DNA from: Eucommia ulmoides
Lineage: Eukaryota; Streptophyta; Magnoliopsida; Garryales; Eucommiaceae
DNA: 64,000 nucleotides
Reading direction: 5' to 3'
Assembly (NCBI GenBank): GCA_016647705.1
Contig: CM028330.1
Location: forward strand, 34,857,534 to 34,921,533
Part shown: piece after piece, positions 1-12,932 of the stretch
How positions within the stretch are numbered: the stretch's first letter is position 1
Layout of the letters: every line of letters starts with the position of its first letter
Made by a program: the position numbers and the translations under genes
Notes under the pieces: generated by a model
The model's database searches: none
Told to the model about the DNA's origin: nothing
Seen by the model: the letters and a program-made list of their open reading frames with translations, nothing else

Positions 1-2295
1 TTGTTACACTTAATCAGCGCAAGAGTGATATTTTTTACAGGTTCTGGAATTCTCAAAGGAAAATGGATGATTTTTTTTTACATAAATAAAACCCAATATA
101 TGCGATTTAGAAAGCCAAAACAGGATCAATCGGACGTAACCAATGTGGGGAACCAATCCCTAAGTTTTAGGAGCAAATTGAGATAATTGAAAAAGGGACC
201 AAATTGCACAATTGACCCCCAAAATGTAAACTTTGATTCATGAACATTGATACAAATAAGTGTAAATATCTATAATTTCATGTTAGCAGTGATTTGGAAC
301 AATTTGGATTTGAAAATAGATCCAATTATGGATTTGAATATTAGATTTGTATACAGGTTTACGAGGTTCGATTGATCAGTTCCTAAGATTGGTTGATCGA
401 ACTTCAAACACTTTCAAATGAATGAACTTCTAGCCCATTCTATCGATTGAATAAGGGATCCAGTTGACCCATTGTAGACGTGTACACATATATAAGTTTT
501 CTTGATCGGTTAACTGGATGTAGGGATCCGATCGACTCAATACATTAGGGGGAAACTTTTTAACCTTCTAGACTGATTGGTTGAATGATTCCTAAAATAT
601 ACATCTATTTTTAGCCTAATTTTACAATGTTTTTACCTGATCTTTAAAACAAATTTTTTAACATGACATCAAGACATTCTAAGCATATTCAAAACATAGA
701 TCGATTAAATTTAATGATTGTGAGTGATGTATAATCTAAATGTACATAGAGTCATTCATCTTCAACTCATTATTTCTTTTTGCATCGACTCCCCCAATAA
801 CATGGATGATCTTGGGGACATGCGTATGCATAATTTTTTTCTATTACTTAACACATTATGTCATCATCAAACAACAATAGCCGTGGTCCATCCTAAAAGG
901 ATCGAATCTATAGGTTGTCAGCAAACCCATAGTCCCTCAAGAAAGCCAGCCTTGTGAACCATCTCATGACAGACACAGTACATACTGGCGAAAGAATGTT
1001 TAGTTGCCTCCGGACTTCATGTTTATCTTATGCGAGAGGCAAAAAAATTCCATAGGCTGAAAGAAGGAAATGACCAATGGGAAAAGAAGTAGATTTTAAC
1101 AGAGCCAAATGTAAGAGCAAGTCGGATCGGACACAACTTCTAGTGCCAAATGTCCTTTTGATGTCTATCCCCTAGCTCTACCACCGTTGCTAATAGCTGA
1201 CAAAATAAAATAAAATAAAAATCACATAACAAGGATATGTCACATAAAGGTAAATATCAGCATTTTATAGCACTGGTCGGGGCATCAAACTTGTTCAAGA
1301 GTAGCATTTCCTGTTACAATAGCAACCATGACGTTCGGAGGAAACAAGACATTCCAAGGGTACAATGGTAATTTTAATTCAAAATTCCAAGAAATACGCA
1401 CCCAAGGTTAAAAGAAGTATAATCCATGTCCAAAATGCCTTTGAATGGGGCAAATGTTTCCACAAAAAACTCAAAACGCTCATTTTCGTTTCTAAGAAAA
1501 TATTCAATTCCACGTTTTAAACTGCTAGACCAATCAAAAATAGCAATAGAGAACTCCAAGAAGTTCGTTTGTATTTTTAAGAAAAGTATTAAATTTCATG
1601 ACAAAACAAGGGTATTTTGGTAATTCAGCATATTTGAGTTCAAATAAATTCATTTGACATTTCTTCAAGTTTTTCAAAATCCCACGTCACCAAGAAATGA
1701 ATTAAAAGTCAATTCGAATTGACAAGCTCGATAAAGAATCACAATTTGTTCATTTTTCATTTTTCTACAAAATACTCATTTGACTTCTAACAGCAAACTT
1801 TTAGGGTACTAACAAAAAATGAGAGAATAGAAACATTGTTTAGTTAGGAAAAAAAATCTCATTTCTCTCTCTCTTTTTTTTCTTCTCATATTTGTTGTAA
1901 AAAAAAAATTACTTTAAAAATTGTGCATTTTTCTTGTTATTTTATTTTTCCTCCTATTTTCTATATGTATCAAACATTTTTTTTTTTCAATTTTCTATCT
2001 TATTTTTCTTTTCATTTTCTTTTTCACTCAACCAAACGCACCCTTAAGGATATTCGTGGTATAACAAGTCAAGTGCATGAGTGACTTTGATTTTAAAATT
2101 CAAATATCATTTTTACATAGGTTAAAAAAATTCCACTTCCTCTCAAATAAGTACCTAAAAGAGAGTCTCAAAGTGAATTTTTAAGCAAAATATACTACAA
2201 TAATAGTGTTTATGCTCCAACAATGAATAAATGGAATTTCAATATAACCTTTCTGGTTGCTTTATAAATTTTAATTGGGTGGTTTCAATTGTATA
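1..2295. other. AT-rich intergenic DNA, no gene found
   Basis: No open reading frame here resembles a known protein. The stretch 361-580 repeats loosely related words built on GATTGATC/GGTTGATC/GATCGACT, like a segment at 18690-18980. The part 1850-2045 is dominated by T-rich and CT-rich low complexity and ends in ACCAAACGCACCC, a word often seen at the edge of MITE-like elements. No matching left end was found for it. Confidence 0.5.
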
Positions 2296-2473
2296 TGTTA
2301 AGATAATTGAGAAATGAGGAATGAACTATGTATTGATATATTAAGAAAAAAATATAAAATTACATGTATTAAAAATATACAAAATAAAAACTATACATGA
2401 GTATTTATAGGAGAAGTAGGGTTAAGGTTTTGCCCTATGAGCCAAGTGGGCTAAGCCCATTATTACACTAACA
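2296..2473 (-). repeat. copia element 1, 3' LTR
   Basis: This 178-bp copy aligns along its length with 6824-6995, sharing TATTGATATATT, CTATACAT and ATTATTACACTAACA. It is short for a plant copia LTR but has canonical TG..CA ends. The purine tract lies just inside it on the minus strand. Confidence 0.92.
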
Positions 2474-2681
2474 TTCCCCCTCAAACTCAAGGCGGTAAGT
2501 GAGAGGTGAACTTGAGTTTGGAAACCAAAGAGTGAAAACGTCCGGGTGGATGAGCTTTAGTGAAAATGTCTGCTGTCTGATCGGCTGAACTGACGGATTG
2601 TAGACGAACCGTATTCTGGAGAAAGTGACAATCAGTCTCGATATATTTTGTACGCTCGTGGAATACATCATTATGAGCTAT

Positions 2682-5600
2682 TTAAATAGCATTCATATTG
2701 TCACAGTGTATAATAGTGGCCGCAAGAGAAAAAATGCCCATGTCAGCTAGTAGCCATCGAAACCAGAGAAGCTCTTGGGTTGCATCAGCCATAGTACGAT
2801 ATTCAGCTTTAGTACTGGAGCAAGGAACCATAGTTTGTTTCTTACTACGTAAGGAAATGAGAGAATTGCCCAAAAAGAAACAGTAACCAGTGGTTGAATG
2901 TCTGTCGGTAGGGTCTCCGGCCCAAACAACATCAGAATAAGCTTGTAAGACGGAAACAGACTGAGCTGAGAAATGAAGCCCATGAAATAAAGTACCCTTG
3001 ACATACCGAAGAATGTGAAGAACAACCAAGTAATGAGTGGTCCAAGGAGCGGACAAAAACTGGCTGACATGATGAACGACATATGCAATGTCAAGGCGAG
3101 TGACAATAAGATATACAAGACTTTCAATCAGTTGGCGATATAGAGTGACATACTAAAGAGGTGAACCATCGAGTGGAGTAAGTCTGACGTTCGGCTCGAG
3201 AGGAGTAGTGACAGTGGTTGAGTTAGTGATCCCAGTCTTGGAAAGGAGATCCGAGACATATTTGTCTTGAGAGAGAAAATATCCATCAGAACTAGATGAG
3301 ACTTCGAGGCCAAGAAAATAGGCAAGCACGCCAAGATATTTCATCTCAAATTGGTTACTGAGAAACTTTTTGAGTTCAGAAATGCCAAGTAGATCATCTC
3401 TAGTAATAATCATGTCATTCACAAACAACAAAAGAAGGATAATACCGTTGGCAGTATGGTAAATAAACAAAACCGAATCATGCGAACTAGGTGTGAACCC
3501 AAACTAATGAATAGTAGTACTGAATTTAGCAAACCAGGCATGTGGAGCTTGCTTCAAACCATATAGGGCACGGTGAAGGCGACAAACTTTATTTCTAGGG
3601 GCAACCAGGCCGAGAGGTATATGCATATAGATTTCCTCAAGAAGATCACCATTGAGAAATGTATTTTTGACATGCATTTGAAAGAGAGTCCATTTTCGAA
3701 TGGCGGCGATGGCAAGAAGTATACGGACAGATGTTAGCCTCGCCACTAGAGCAAATGTTTCTTCATAGTCAATACCATATTCCTGAGCGAAACCTTAAGA
3801 AACAAGTCGGGCTTTATATTGTTCAACAGAGCCATCAGAGAACGTCTTGATTTTAAACACCCATTTGCACCCAATATGAGTTTTTCTAGGGGGCAGATCA
3901 ACAATATCCCAGGTATGAGTTTTAGCGAGGGCCTGAAGTTTTTCCGTCCATTACTTTCTGCCAAAAAGGATTAGTATTAGCCTTTTTATTGGATTGAGGC
4001 TCATGCAAATGAAGAATAGTGGAAAAACAATGAAAATCAGTAAGATAATATGGACGATGAGTTACCTTGGTAGAACGGCAAGGATGTTCTGGAGCGTAGG
4101 TCTTAGAGGCAGTTGGTACAAAATCATCGGCCATAGGAGAAGTCTAAGGCATGGTCGCTGGAGCTGGAGAGGTCAGATCAGGTGGTGATTCTGGAGTGGG
4201 TTCAGCTGGTGGGTCTGGGGTAGACTCAGTATAAGGTGTAGGGCTGGGTGCAACAAGTGGTACTAGAGTGGACTTAACAGTACCTTGAACTGTATCATTT
4301 GGAAATAACTCAATGGATGGATCAGTAAAGAATCTAGAGTTGGTGAGGGTTGACATGTTAAATGATTGTAAGGAAGAAAACATTTGATGTTCCCAAAAAA
4401 TAACATGTCGCGAGATATGAAGGGTTTTAGAAATGAGATCCCAGCACCGATACCTTTTATATTCGATGCCATATCCAAGAAAATAACACAGACGAGCCCT
4501 TGGTTCAAATTTATTGTGTTCATGTGGTTTGAGAAGAACAAAACAGGCGCAACCAAAAACTCTGAGTTCAGAGTCATCAGGAGTTTTACCGAAAAGACGT
4601 TCAAATGGAGACTAGTTTTGGATTATAGCGGAAGAGACACGGTTTATTGTGTAGACAGTTGTGAAGGCAGCCTCACCCCAAAAATGCTCAGGACATGATA
4701 AAAAAATGAGGAAAGCACGAACTGTGTCAAGAATATGTCTATGTTTACTTTTGGCTCATCCATTTTGTTGGGATGTACTAGGACACGAGCGATGGGAGAG
4801 TGTTCCATTTTTGCGAAGCAGGTTAAGAAAAACACGATCCTTATATTCCATTGCATTATTTGAGCGAAATTTTTTGATATTTCTAGAAAATTGGGTTTGA
4901 ACCATAGAAGAAAACTCAGAATATATTTGGAATAGTTTGGATCGATATTTCATAAGAAACAACCATGTATATCGAGAGTAGTCATCCACAAAGATAACAA
5001 AGTAACGAAGGCCACCTATTGAGACATAAGGAAAAGGCTTCCAAATATCAGAATGAATTAGATCAAAGGGTGCAAGAGAAATAGACTGACTCTCTTTGAA
5101 AAATAGGGCTGATTGTTTGGCAAGTTGGCAATGGATACATTTGAAGAACTCATGTTGAACTGAACCAAACTAGCCACTAGAGATAAGTGATTTGAGTCGG
5201 CTAGATGAAGTGTGGCCTAACTGAGCATGCCACATTTGGGATGGTGAGAGATCAGCTAGTGGTTGTGGGAAGAAAGATAAGGATACCGGTGGTGGTGGTG
5301 AGATTGCACAGGTTGATGAATGGGCTTGGGGTTGTGGTGGTGATGGAGTTGGAGATGAAAGGTGCAAACTGGTAAGTTCAAATAGGCATCCAACCTTACG
5401 ACCAGTCTCAAGAGTTTCTCTTGTCCGATGATCCTACACATGACAACTACTATTAGAAAATATGACTTCAAATTCCAATTCACAAAGTTGCCCAACAGAC
5501 AAGAAATTTAAGGTGAGGTTCAGAATCAAATACGTGTCAAGAATAGAAAGATGGGAAGTAGAAACCTAATCAGTATGAGTAACACTCATTTGAGAACCAT

Positions 5601-5720
5601 CAGCGGTATGAATACTAGGGATATTCATGGCGGAGAGTTTGGTTAAAAAAATATGGGATCAGATGTCATATGATTGCAACAAGCAGAATAAAAAAACCAA
5701 GATGAGTTACATATAGTAAG
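2682..5720 (-). pseudogene. copia pol polyprotein remnant (PR-IN-RT-RH)
   Basis: Read from 5720 down. A protease remnant occurs near 5650-5700, where the usual DSGA motif is YSAC before NHMTSD. A pre-integrase segment (5170-5367) contains MWHAQLGHTS. The integrase core is at 4756-4989 (MDDYSRYTW, with the polar track continuing). RT is at 3504-3746 (FLNGDLLEEIYM, YGLKQAPHAWF) and 3153-3470 (FEMKYLGVLAYFLGLEV), and RNase H at 2682-3056 (TTGYCFFLG, STKAEYRTMADA). The segments lie in different frames with stops between them. The RT catalytic box is FVND instead of YVDD. These are relics of replication proteins of a retroelement, with no sign of a functional protein. Confidence 0.9.
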
Positions 5721-6153
5721 TGAGAGAGCAGGGGAAATGTTTGTATCATTACCAATGTTGGAGAAGATATAAAAGAGGAGTGAGGTCAATTCTACAACAG
5801 ACATGGTGACAGTAGTAGAGGTAGGATCCAAACCCTCTTTGGCATTGATAATGAACGAAAAACACACTGACATCGCTATTAAACCTGGAGAAACTATTGT
5901 CATTGATGGATTCAAAATGCCAAAATTGTCCATGAACCGGTATTAAATCACCAAGAATCAGGCATAAAATGGGTAAATCGGCGTAGAAACCATACAAATA
6001 TAAAGGAAAATATATTATGTGAGTCTCAAACCTCAAAACAGAGATAAAAAATAGAATCAAAACGTCAAGAAACCCTAGGAACTGGTCCAAGTACGAAGAA
6101 AACATGTCAAAAAATGTCTGAACCGGCCCCAAGAATATTTTTCAGTGAACCAG

Positions 6154-6379
6154 TGACGTGGCAGGAGATGGTTGACTGCACGCTGATGTGGCGGTCAATG
6201 GTGACGTGGCTGGAGAGTCAAAGATGATGTGGCGGACACGTGTCAGTGATGTGATAAATATCGAACAAAAATTACTAACGTGGCAGATGGCACCTGACAT
6301 GGTGGCTGACGTGCCTTAGTCAATGCTGATATGGCTAAAGTCAGCGCTGACGTGTTGCTTGTGTAGTAGCTGACGTGGC
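6154..6379. repeat. array of TGACGTGGC-like words in the copia leader
   Basis: About eleven copies of a 9-base word occur in 226 bp. There are three exact TGACGTGGC (6154, 6202, 6371), two TGATGTGGC (6184, 6225) and six variants (near 6247, 6276, 6295, 6307, 6327 and 6348). Spacing is irregular, about 10-30 bp, so this is not a simple tandem repeat. The word contains the ACGT core bound by plant bZIP factors. It lies between the 5' LTR and pol of the antisense copia element, so it may be leader sequence or repetitive former gag coding sequence. Confidence 0.8.
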
Positions 6380-6811
6380 GAACAACAGAAGGTGGAGCAT
6401 GGATCTGACACGTGATCACTTAGGCCTCGCATGTGGGCGCATTAGATATCAAATCAGATTGATTTTTATGTCGTTGGAATCGTCTCATCGAGACGTTTCT
6501 GATGATATATTGTGGAGTAAATTTGGAGATCTGGTTGAGGCGGTAGAGCCTAAAATCCGAGACGACGATGGATGGTGGTATTGCAAGCTGTTGAAGGCGC
6601 GTGCGAGCGCGTGTGATTTCCATTGGCTGTGATTTTGGTGTCGTTGTGTTCGACTCTGCAAGACGAAGATGGTGGTGTGATGGTTGTTGATACCAAAGAA
6701 GGAATGAAGCCTATAGTAGTGATGAAAGTCTCGGGAGAATATGGGCTGCGGCGGCGGTGGAAGCTTTAGGGTTGCGAAAATTTTAAGAAGAACAAGTCCA
6801 AGAAAGACTTA

Positions 6812-6823
6812 CTTTTGATACCA
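6812..6823 (-). promoter_or_regulatory. primer-binding site, copia element 1
   Basis: The minus strand reads TGGTATCAAAAG immediately after the 5' LTR. This corresponds to the plant initiator-tRNA-Met complement TGGTATCAGAGC with internal changes. Confidence 0.8.
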
Positions 6824-6995
6824 TGTTAAGATAATTGAAAAGTGGAGAATGAATCATGTATTGATATATTGAGCAAGAAATACAAGGTTACATGTAATAT
6901 ACATAATAGAAACTATACATAAGTATTTATAGGGGAAGTGGGGTTAGGGTTTTACTCTATGGGCCAAGTGGGCTAATCCCATTATTACACTAACA
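6824..6995 (-). repeat. copia element 1, 5' LTR
   Basis: This 172-bp partner of 2296-2473 differs by scattered substitutions and small indels, so the insertion is not recent. On the minus strand it is followed directly by the TGGTATCA-type primer-binding site. Confidence 0.92.
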
Positions 6996-7444
6996 GCATA
7001 TAAGAATATGCATATGTCATGAGTTATGCCTTCCCTTCCTCCTAATGCAAATATGTAGCATATCAAAGTTGACAACAACCATCACATTTGTGTAGAAACT
7101 CATTTTCTTCCGACGATTACTGGAATATGGGTGTCGTCTATTGTACCGATATAATCCTAATAATAGAACATGTAAAAAGGTTCACACATTAGTCTCAATA
7201 TTACATTGATAAACAAAACAAATCAAGCTACATTACCTTAAATAAGGATAACACTTACTGTCTTCAATGATTTATTTCTAAAAATCCTTAAAAATCTCCA
7301 TTATCTCAGCCAAGTCTTAAGAACACTCTTCAGTATCTCTATTTGAATTTCCACATCCTAATGTAAATGAAAAATGCTACATTTCTTAAATGCTTATATT
7401 TCATGAATCTCTTAATTTATAATTATTTTTTGACTCATAACATA

Positions 7445-8884
7445 TGTCACACCGCACCCCACCCTGGGCCCCAACGCCCGAGGTCAGGTGTGACCTCGAC
7501 TTATTATTACTCAACCAACCACAAATATACACTACTATTAATTACTATAGATATCTCAAAATATTTATCCACTCAAAATTTAGCAGTTATACACAACCGA
7601 CTATTCGATCACAAAATTACAAAAAGTTCAAACCACTCACTTCCCACAATTGCCCTGACAACCTCCAAAATAAAACCCATTACGTCCTCTAACCCTACCT
7701 AGCGCCAGTAGTAGATCTGTCTCTAACTGAGGTACATGAGAAAAACTATTTTGTTGGTATACTGTCTTCATAATATCAAAATAATTTATACATCAAGCAT
7801 AAATATTCAAACACCACTTTTCAAAACAAAATATAAATATAACCGCATACTGAGTCGAAATAAAATTTAACAGCTATCATCACAATAAAATAAATGCATG
7901 TAAATCAACTAATCAAATTACTTTGATATATAATAAAATACCACACACATTTTTCAACTATCCAAAGAATCGTTTCACCCCATGATCGGGAGTTATAACG
8001 GTATTGTAACCTATAAACTGTGCAATCTAAGGTTGCCATCAATATCAGGGTCATTCAATATCTCCAATGTTAGGAACCAACACGTGACATAAACCACCAT
8101 ATCATCAACATATTCAAATCTACCACATTATATTGTCAATATCATATTTAACTCAACCATATTGATAATTAATACCATATTCAACTTCTCCACACTAATA
8201 GTCAATAACGTGTGGTAAAAACTACAATGTTATATTGATAATCATCATTGTCAATAACAACAACCGCCTGCAGGATTTGCCCTTCTATTAGGTCACAACA
8301 CAAACATTGTACAAGACATACCCTCCTGTCAGGACAAATAACATCCCGCAAGACATGCCCTCCTATCGGGATCACACTATGACATAGTCGGATAATAATA
8401 AAAATTATTTTCCATGCTTAAAAGTTTGTTCAATCCACGTAATGTTATAAAACCATCATTTTTAATAAATATTTTATTTTCCACAATTAAGTACGAAAAT
8501 AAAATTTAATAATTTATATAGAAGACAATACACTCACCTAGGTATTTGCACTACTTACTATACTACTGTCGTAAAATTGATGGGGTCGACCTCGCATTTG
8601 AACCTAACAACGACAAGACCTAAACTAAGAATTTAACTAAATAAATCTAATTCGACATAAAATACGCGAAATGCATGATGCTAAATGTAATTTTTTCTAT
8701 TCTCAAATTTTCTTGATTACATGAAATTTATTAAAATTAAGCGCCCTATTTTCTTAAGACAATATTACTAAGAAATAAAACACCAAAAATTGATCATTCT
8801 AATGGAATTTTTATTTTTAATTAAATGATTCACAATTTAAATATTTTATTTATAAATATAATTCCAATATATATGTATGATCGC

Positions 8885-8960
<76 letters not shown>

Positions 8961-9489
8961 GCACACACCCCTAATATACTTACTAAAAGAAGAAAAAACA
9001 AAGAATGAATATACTTACTTGATGATGATAAGGTAAAAGGGAGAGACAAGAGAGCAATCGAAAATTGGGAAGAAAAAAAAAATGAACTTCACACGCATAT
9101 ATAAATGAACTTTATAGGCGGCATGATCTAACAAATGCCACATGTCCCTTATCATTTCATTACTTTTTTTCCACTGCTTAACCACACAATTGATAGGAAT
9201 AAGAAGTTTTTTTTTTTTTTTTTTTTAATTGCACTTATAACCCCTTGAATTTTTAAATATTATTTAAACCTAAAAGTAGTGACATTTTAAAATAGTAATT
9301 AGCTCCTCAAATTTTTAAAAGTCAAATTAACTTATTAACCCCAAAATTCTCGAAACTAAATTTTAAATATCATAATGACCCCTAAAAATTTTTAAAGTGA
9401 AATTTTAAAATAACACACTATGCCCCAAATATTTTCTTAGTGTTATGAAATGCACTTAAAAATATGTACATGTAAAATTGGAGCTTACA
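7445..9489 (-). repeat. gypsy element 1, 3' LTR
   Basis: This 2045-bp copy begins TGTCACACC and ends GCTTACA. It aligns along its length with 14178-16156. It contains a long (TA)n tract (8886-8959) that is much shorter in the other LTR. Confidence 0.92.
8886..8959. repeat. (TA)n microsatellite inside an LTR
   Basis: An uninterrupted TA run of about 74 bp. The same place in the partner LTR (15645-15662) holds only about 18 bp. Apparent coding of alternating Tyr-Ile on the minus strand is an artefact of this repeat. Confidence 0.97.
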
Positions 9490-9603
9490 ATCCTTCCCCC
9501 CTAAAAGAAATTTCATCCCAAAATTTAGTTTCCGTAAACGAATAAATGTGGATATTTAATCATCTTCTCTTTCCCATGTTGCTTCTTCTACTAAATGGTT
9601 GCG

Positions 9604-12600
9604 CTATAGCACTTTCACCAACGGAATTATTTTTGTTCGCAATACTTGCTCTTTATGGTTTATAATTTGTACTAGCTCCTCAACGTATGACAAGTTTTCT
9701 TCCAATTCGATTAGTTGAGAAGTCAACACATACGAAGAGTCTGGCACATATTTTCTAAGCATTGAGACATGAAAAACATCATGCAATCTAGATAATTCTA
9801 GCGGTAGGACTAGTCGATAGGTTGCTATACCGACCTTTCCTAGAATCTCGTATGACCCGATGTATCTCGAACTGAGTTTTCACTTCTTTCGAAATCTCAT
9901 TATGTCTTTCCACGGAGATATACATAAAAATACATAATCACCTATTTCAAATTTCAACTCACGTCTACGTTTTGTCAGCATAGTTCTTTTGTCGAGTCTG
10001 AGCAATCTGCAGCCTTTCTTGAATCACTTTCACCTTTTCCGCCATCATATGAGCTATGTTAGGCATCAACAACTTTTGTTCTCCAACTTCAATCCAATAG
10101 ACTGGAGTTCTACATCTTCTGCCATACAACGCTATATATGGTGCCATTTCAATTGTCGAATGATAGTTATAGTTATAAGCAAATTCCATCAATGTTAAAT
10201 GATCATCCCAACTACCAGGAAATTCTAGAATGCAACCTCTTAACATATCCTCCAATGTTTGATTTGTATGCTCTGATTGGCCATTAGTCTGAGGATAAAA
10301 ATTGTATAGAATTTTAACTTAGTACCCAGAGCAGTTTAAAGACTTGGTCAGAATTTTGACGTAAATTTTGGATCTCTATCCGACACTATAGAAATCTATG
10401 TACCATGCAATCTGACAATCTCGTCAATATACAATTTTACATACTTGCCAATGGAGTACGTGGTTTTCACAGCCATAAAATGAGTAGACTTTGTAAGTCT
10501 ATCAACAATCACCCAAATAGAATTATACCTCTTTTGAGTACAGGATAATTCAGAAACAAAATCTATTATGATGTGTTCTTACTTCCATTCTGGGATGGGC
10601 AAAGACTACAATAATCCTCCTGGACGTTGGTGCTCAATCTTGACTTGCTGACAGACAAGACACCTGGCAAGAAATTCTGCAATTTCTCATTTCATTTCAT
10701 TCCACCAATAGTGTTATCGCAAGCCTTGATACATTCTAGTACTGCCTGATGCATTGCATATGCTGAGTTGTACGCTTTTTCCAAGATATCTTTCTTCAAA
10801 TCGACATTATTAGGCACCACAATCTATTCTCAAATATCAACGCTTCATCATTATCTCTAACACGATAGTCGGTTCTCTGACCACTTTTCACTTTATCTCT
10901 GATCCTTTCCAATTAGGCATCTGACTTTTGCGCTTCTATAATACGGTTGATTAACATTGGTCTTAAAGTCAAAGTTGCAAGCAAAGATGCAGTCTGACCC
11001 ACTGCCAACTAGACTTACAGGGATCTCAATTCGACATATAAGTTAGTATGAACAACTCAAAGATGTGCAATCAAACCTATCGATTTTTAACTTAATGCAT
11101 CTGCTGCCACATTAGCCTTTACAAGATGATAATGGATAGTACAATTATAATCCTTAATCAATTCTATCCAGTACCTCTGTCTTAAATTTAGTTCTTTCTG
11201 AGTAAATAAATATTTTAAACTCTGGTAGTCAATGTATATCTCACAAGTCTTGCTATACAAATAATATCTCAAGAGTATTAAGGCAAATACAACCGCCGCC
11301 AGCTCCAAATCATGCGTCGGGTAATTAAGCTCATGATTCTTTAATTATCGAGTGGTATATGCAATCATGTGGCCATATTGCATCAGTACACAACCTAGGC
11401 CTTGGTGTGAAACATTACTATATATCACAAAACTACCACTTTTTGTCGGGAGAGAAAGTATTGGTGTTGATATTGGTCTATTCTTTGGCTCTTGGAAGCT
11501 TTGTTCACATTTGTCAGTCCACTCAAATTTAGTTTCCTTGTGGGTTAAATGGGTCAACGGGGCAGTTATAACAGAAAATTCCTTTACAATAAGATAATAA
11601 TAACTTGCCAATCTCAAGTTTCGAACTTCTGTCACACTTTTTGGCATTTCCCACTGAACAATGGCTTCGACTTTTTTTGGGTTGACTTGAATACCATCAC
11701 TCGAGATAATATGCCCCAGAAGTATGACTCTATCCAGCCAAAACTCACATTTACTGAACTTTTCATACAATTGCTTCTCTCTCAAAAGCTGTAGCATAAT
11801 TTTGAGATGCTCTATATGCTCTTATTTATTTTGAAGTAAATCAATATATCATTACCAAATACGATAATAAATTGATCTAAATAAGGCTAGAAGATCTGAT
11901 TTATCATATCCATAAATACAGTTGGGGCATTCGTCAACCCAAATGACATTAAAAATTCATAATGTCCATACATAGTATGTAACGTCGACTTCGACACGTC
12001 ACTATCTCTAATTTTTAACTAGTAATATCCTGATTGAAGATCTATTTCGAAAATACGCTGGCTTTTTGCAATTGATCAAACAAATCATCAATTCTAAGTA
12101 ACGGGTATTTATTATAAATCATTACTTTGTTTGGTTGCTAATAATCAATGCACATCCTCAAAGTGTCATCCTTCTTTCTTACGAATAATATTGGGGCTCC
12201 TCACGGAGAAACACTAGGTCTGATAAACCCGCGGTCTAACAGATCTTGCAGCTAAATTTTCAGTTCTTTTAGTTCAATAGGTGTCATGCAATAGGGTAGA
12301 ATCGATATAGGATGAATACTCGGAAGTAATTTGATAGTGAATTCAATTTTCCTATCCAAAGGCAACCCTGACAATTCTTCTAGAAATACATCGAGATAAT
12401 CCCTGTCGACAAGAATATCTGCCAATTGTACCTCATTCTGACTTGTGTCAATTACATGTGTGAGGTATCCCTAGCATCCCTTATTTAATAATTTTCTAGC
12501 CTCTAGGACTGAAATCAAACTGACAGGGGTAGTAATTCTATCCCCCGGAAACACAAACTCTAACTCGTCTTGGACTCAAAAAGTAACTTCATTTTTAAAA

Positions 12601-12910
12601 CAATCGATTGTGGCATAATCGCAGGATAACAAATTCATACCCAATATCACATCAAAATCATGAATACTCAAGGATAATAGATCTACCGATAATTCTCTAT
12701 CACTAATGTGAAGTAGATTATTTTTGTATACACTATCTATCAACACTGACCCACCCACAAGGGTAGAGATAATAATACCATATGAAAGAGAAGTAGAAAA
12801 TTTCCCTAAATGCATCATAAAGGTCGTCGAAACAAATGAATGAGTAGAACCTAGATCAATAAGTATATGTGTATATCTATCATATAAAGACATGATATCT
12901 GTAACCACAT
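9604..12910 (-). pseudogene. gypsy element 1 pol remnant (PR-RT-RH-IN-chromodomain)
   Basis: Read from 12908 down. Protease is at 12576-12908 (LIDLGSTHSF, where the usual DTG/DSG reads DLG). RT runs from about 12270 to 11345, with the catalytic box FGND near 11850 instead of FIDD. RNase H is at 11087-11308 ([35 protein letters not shown]). The integrase zinc and core region runs from about 10800 to 9965 (MAPYIALYGRRCRTPVYW). The tail at 9604-9786 (VFHVSMLRKYVPDSS, EQVLRTKIIPLVKVL) is the segment typical of Tekay-type chromoviruses. Many internal stops and frame changes are present. Confidence 0.9.
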
Positions 12911-12932
12911 CTGCAGTAGCCTGAGCATCCTA

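Larger units (their letters stand above)
2296..6995 (-). mobile_element. Ty1/copia LTR retrotransposon (degenerate, no gag seen)
   Basis: Two near-identical terminal repeats (2296-2473 and 6824-6995) begin TGTTA and end TAACA. They are flanked by GTATA (2291-2295) and GCATA (6996-7000), a 5-bp target duplication with one difference. On the minus strand a primer-binding site (TGGTATCAAAAG, complement of 6812-6823) follows the 5' LTR, matching the initiator-tRNA-Met type. A purine tract (GAGGGGGAA) precedes the 3' LTR at 2474-2484. The pol order read on the minus strand is protease, pre-integrase, integrase, RT, RNase H, which is the copia order. Only about 1.1 kb lies between protease and the 5' LTR, and no gag or zinc knuckle is recognisable there. 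The element is probably non-autonomous and dead. Confidence 0.93.

Noticed and set aside
8846-9049. Minus-strand frame with alternating Tyr-Ile
   Set aside because: It is a direct product of the (TA)n microsatellite in an LTR and has no domain.
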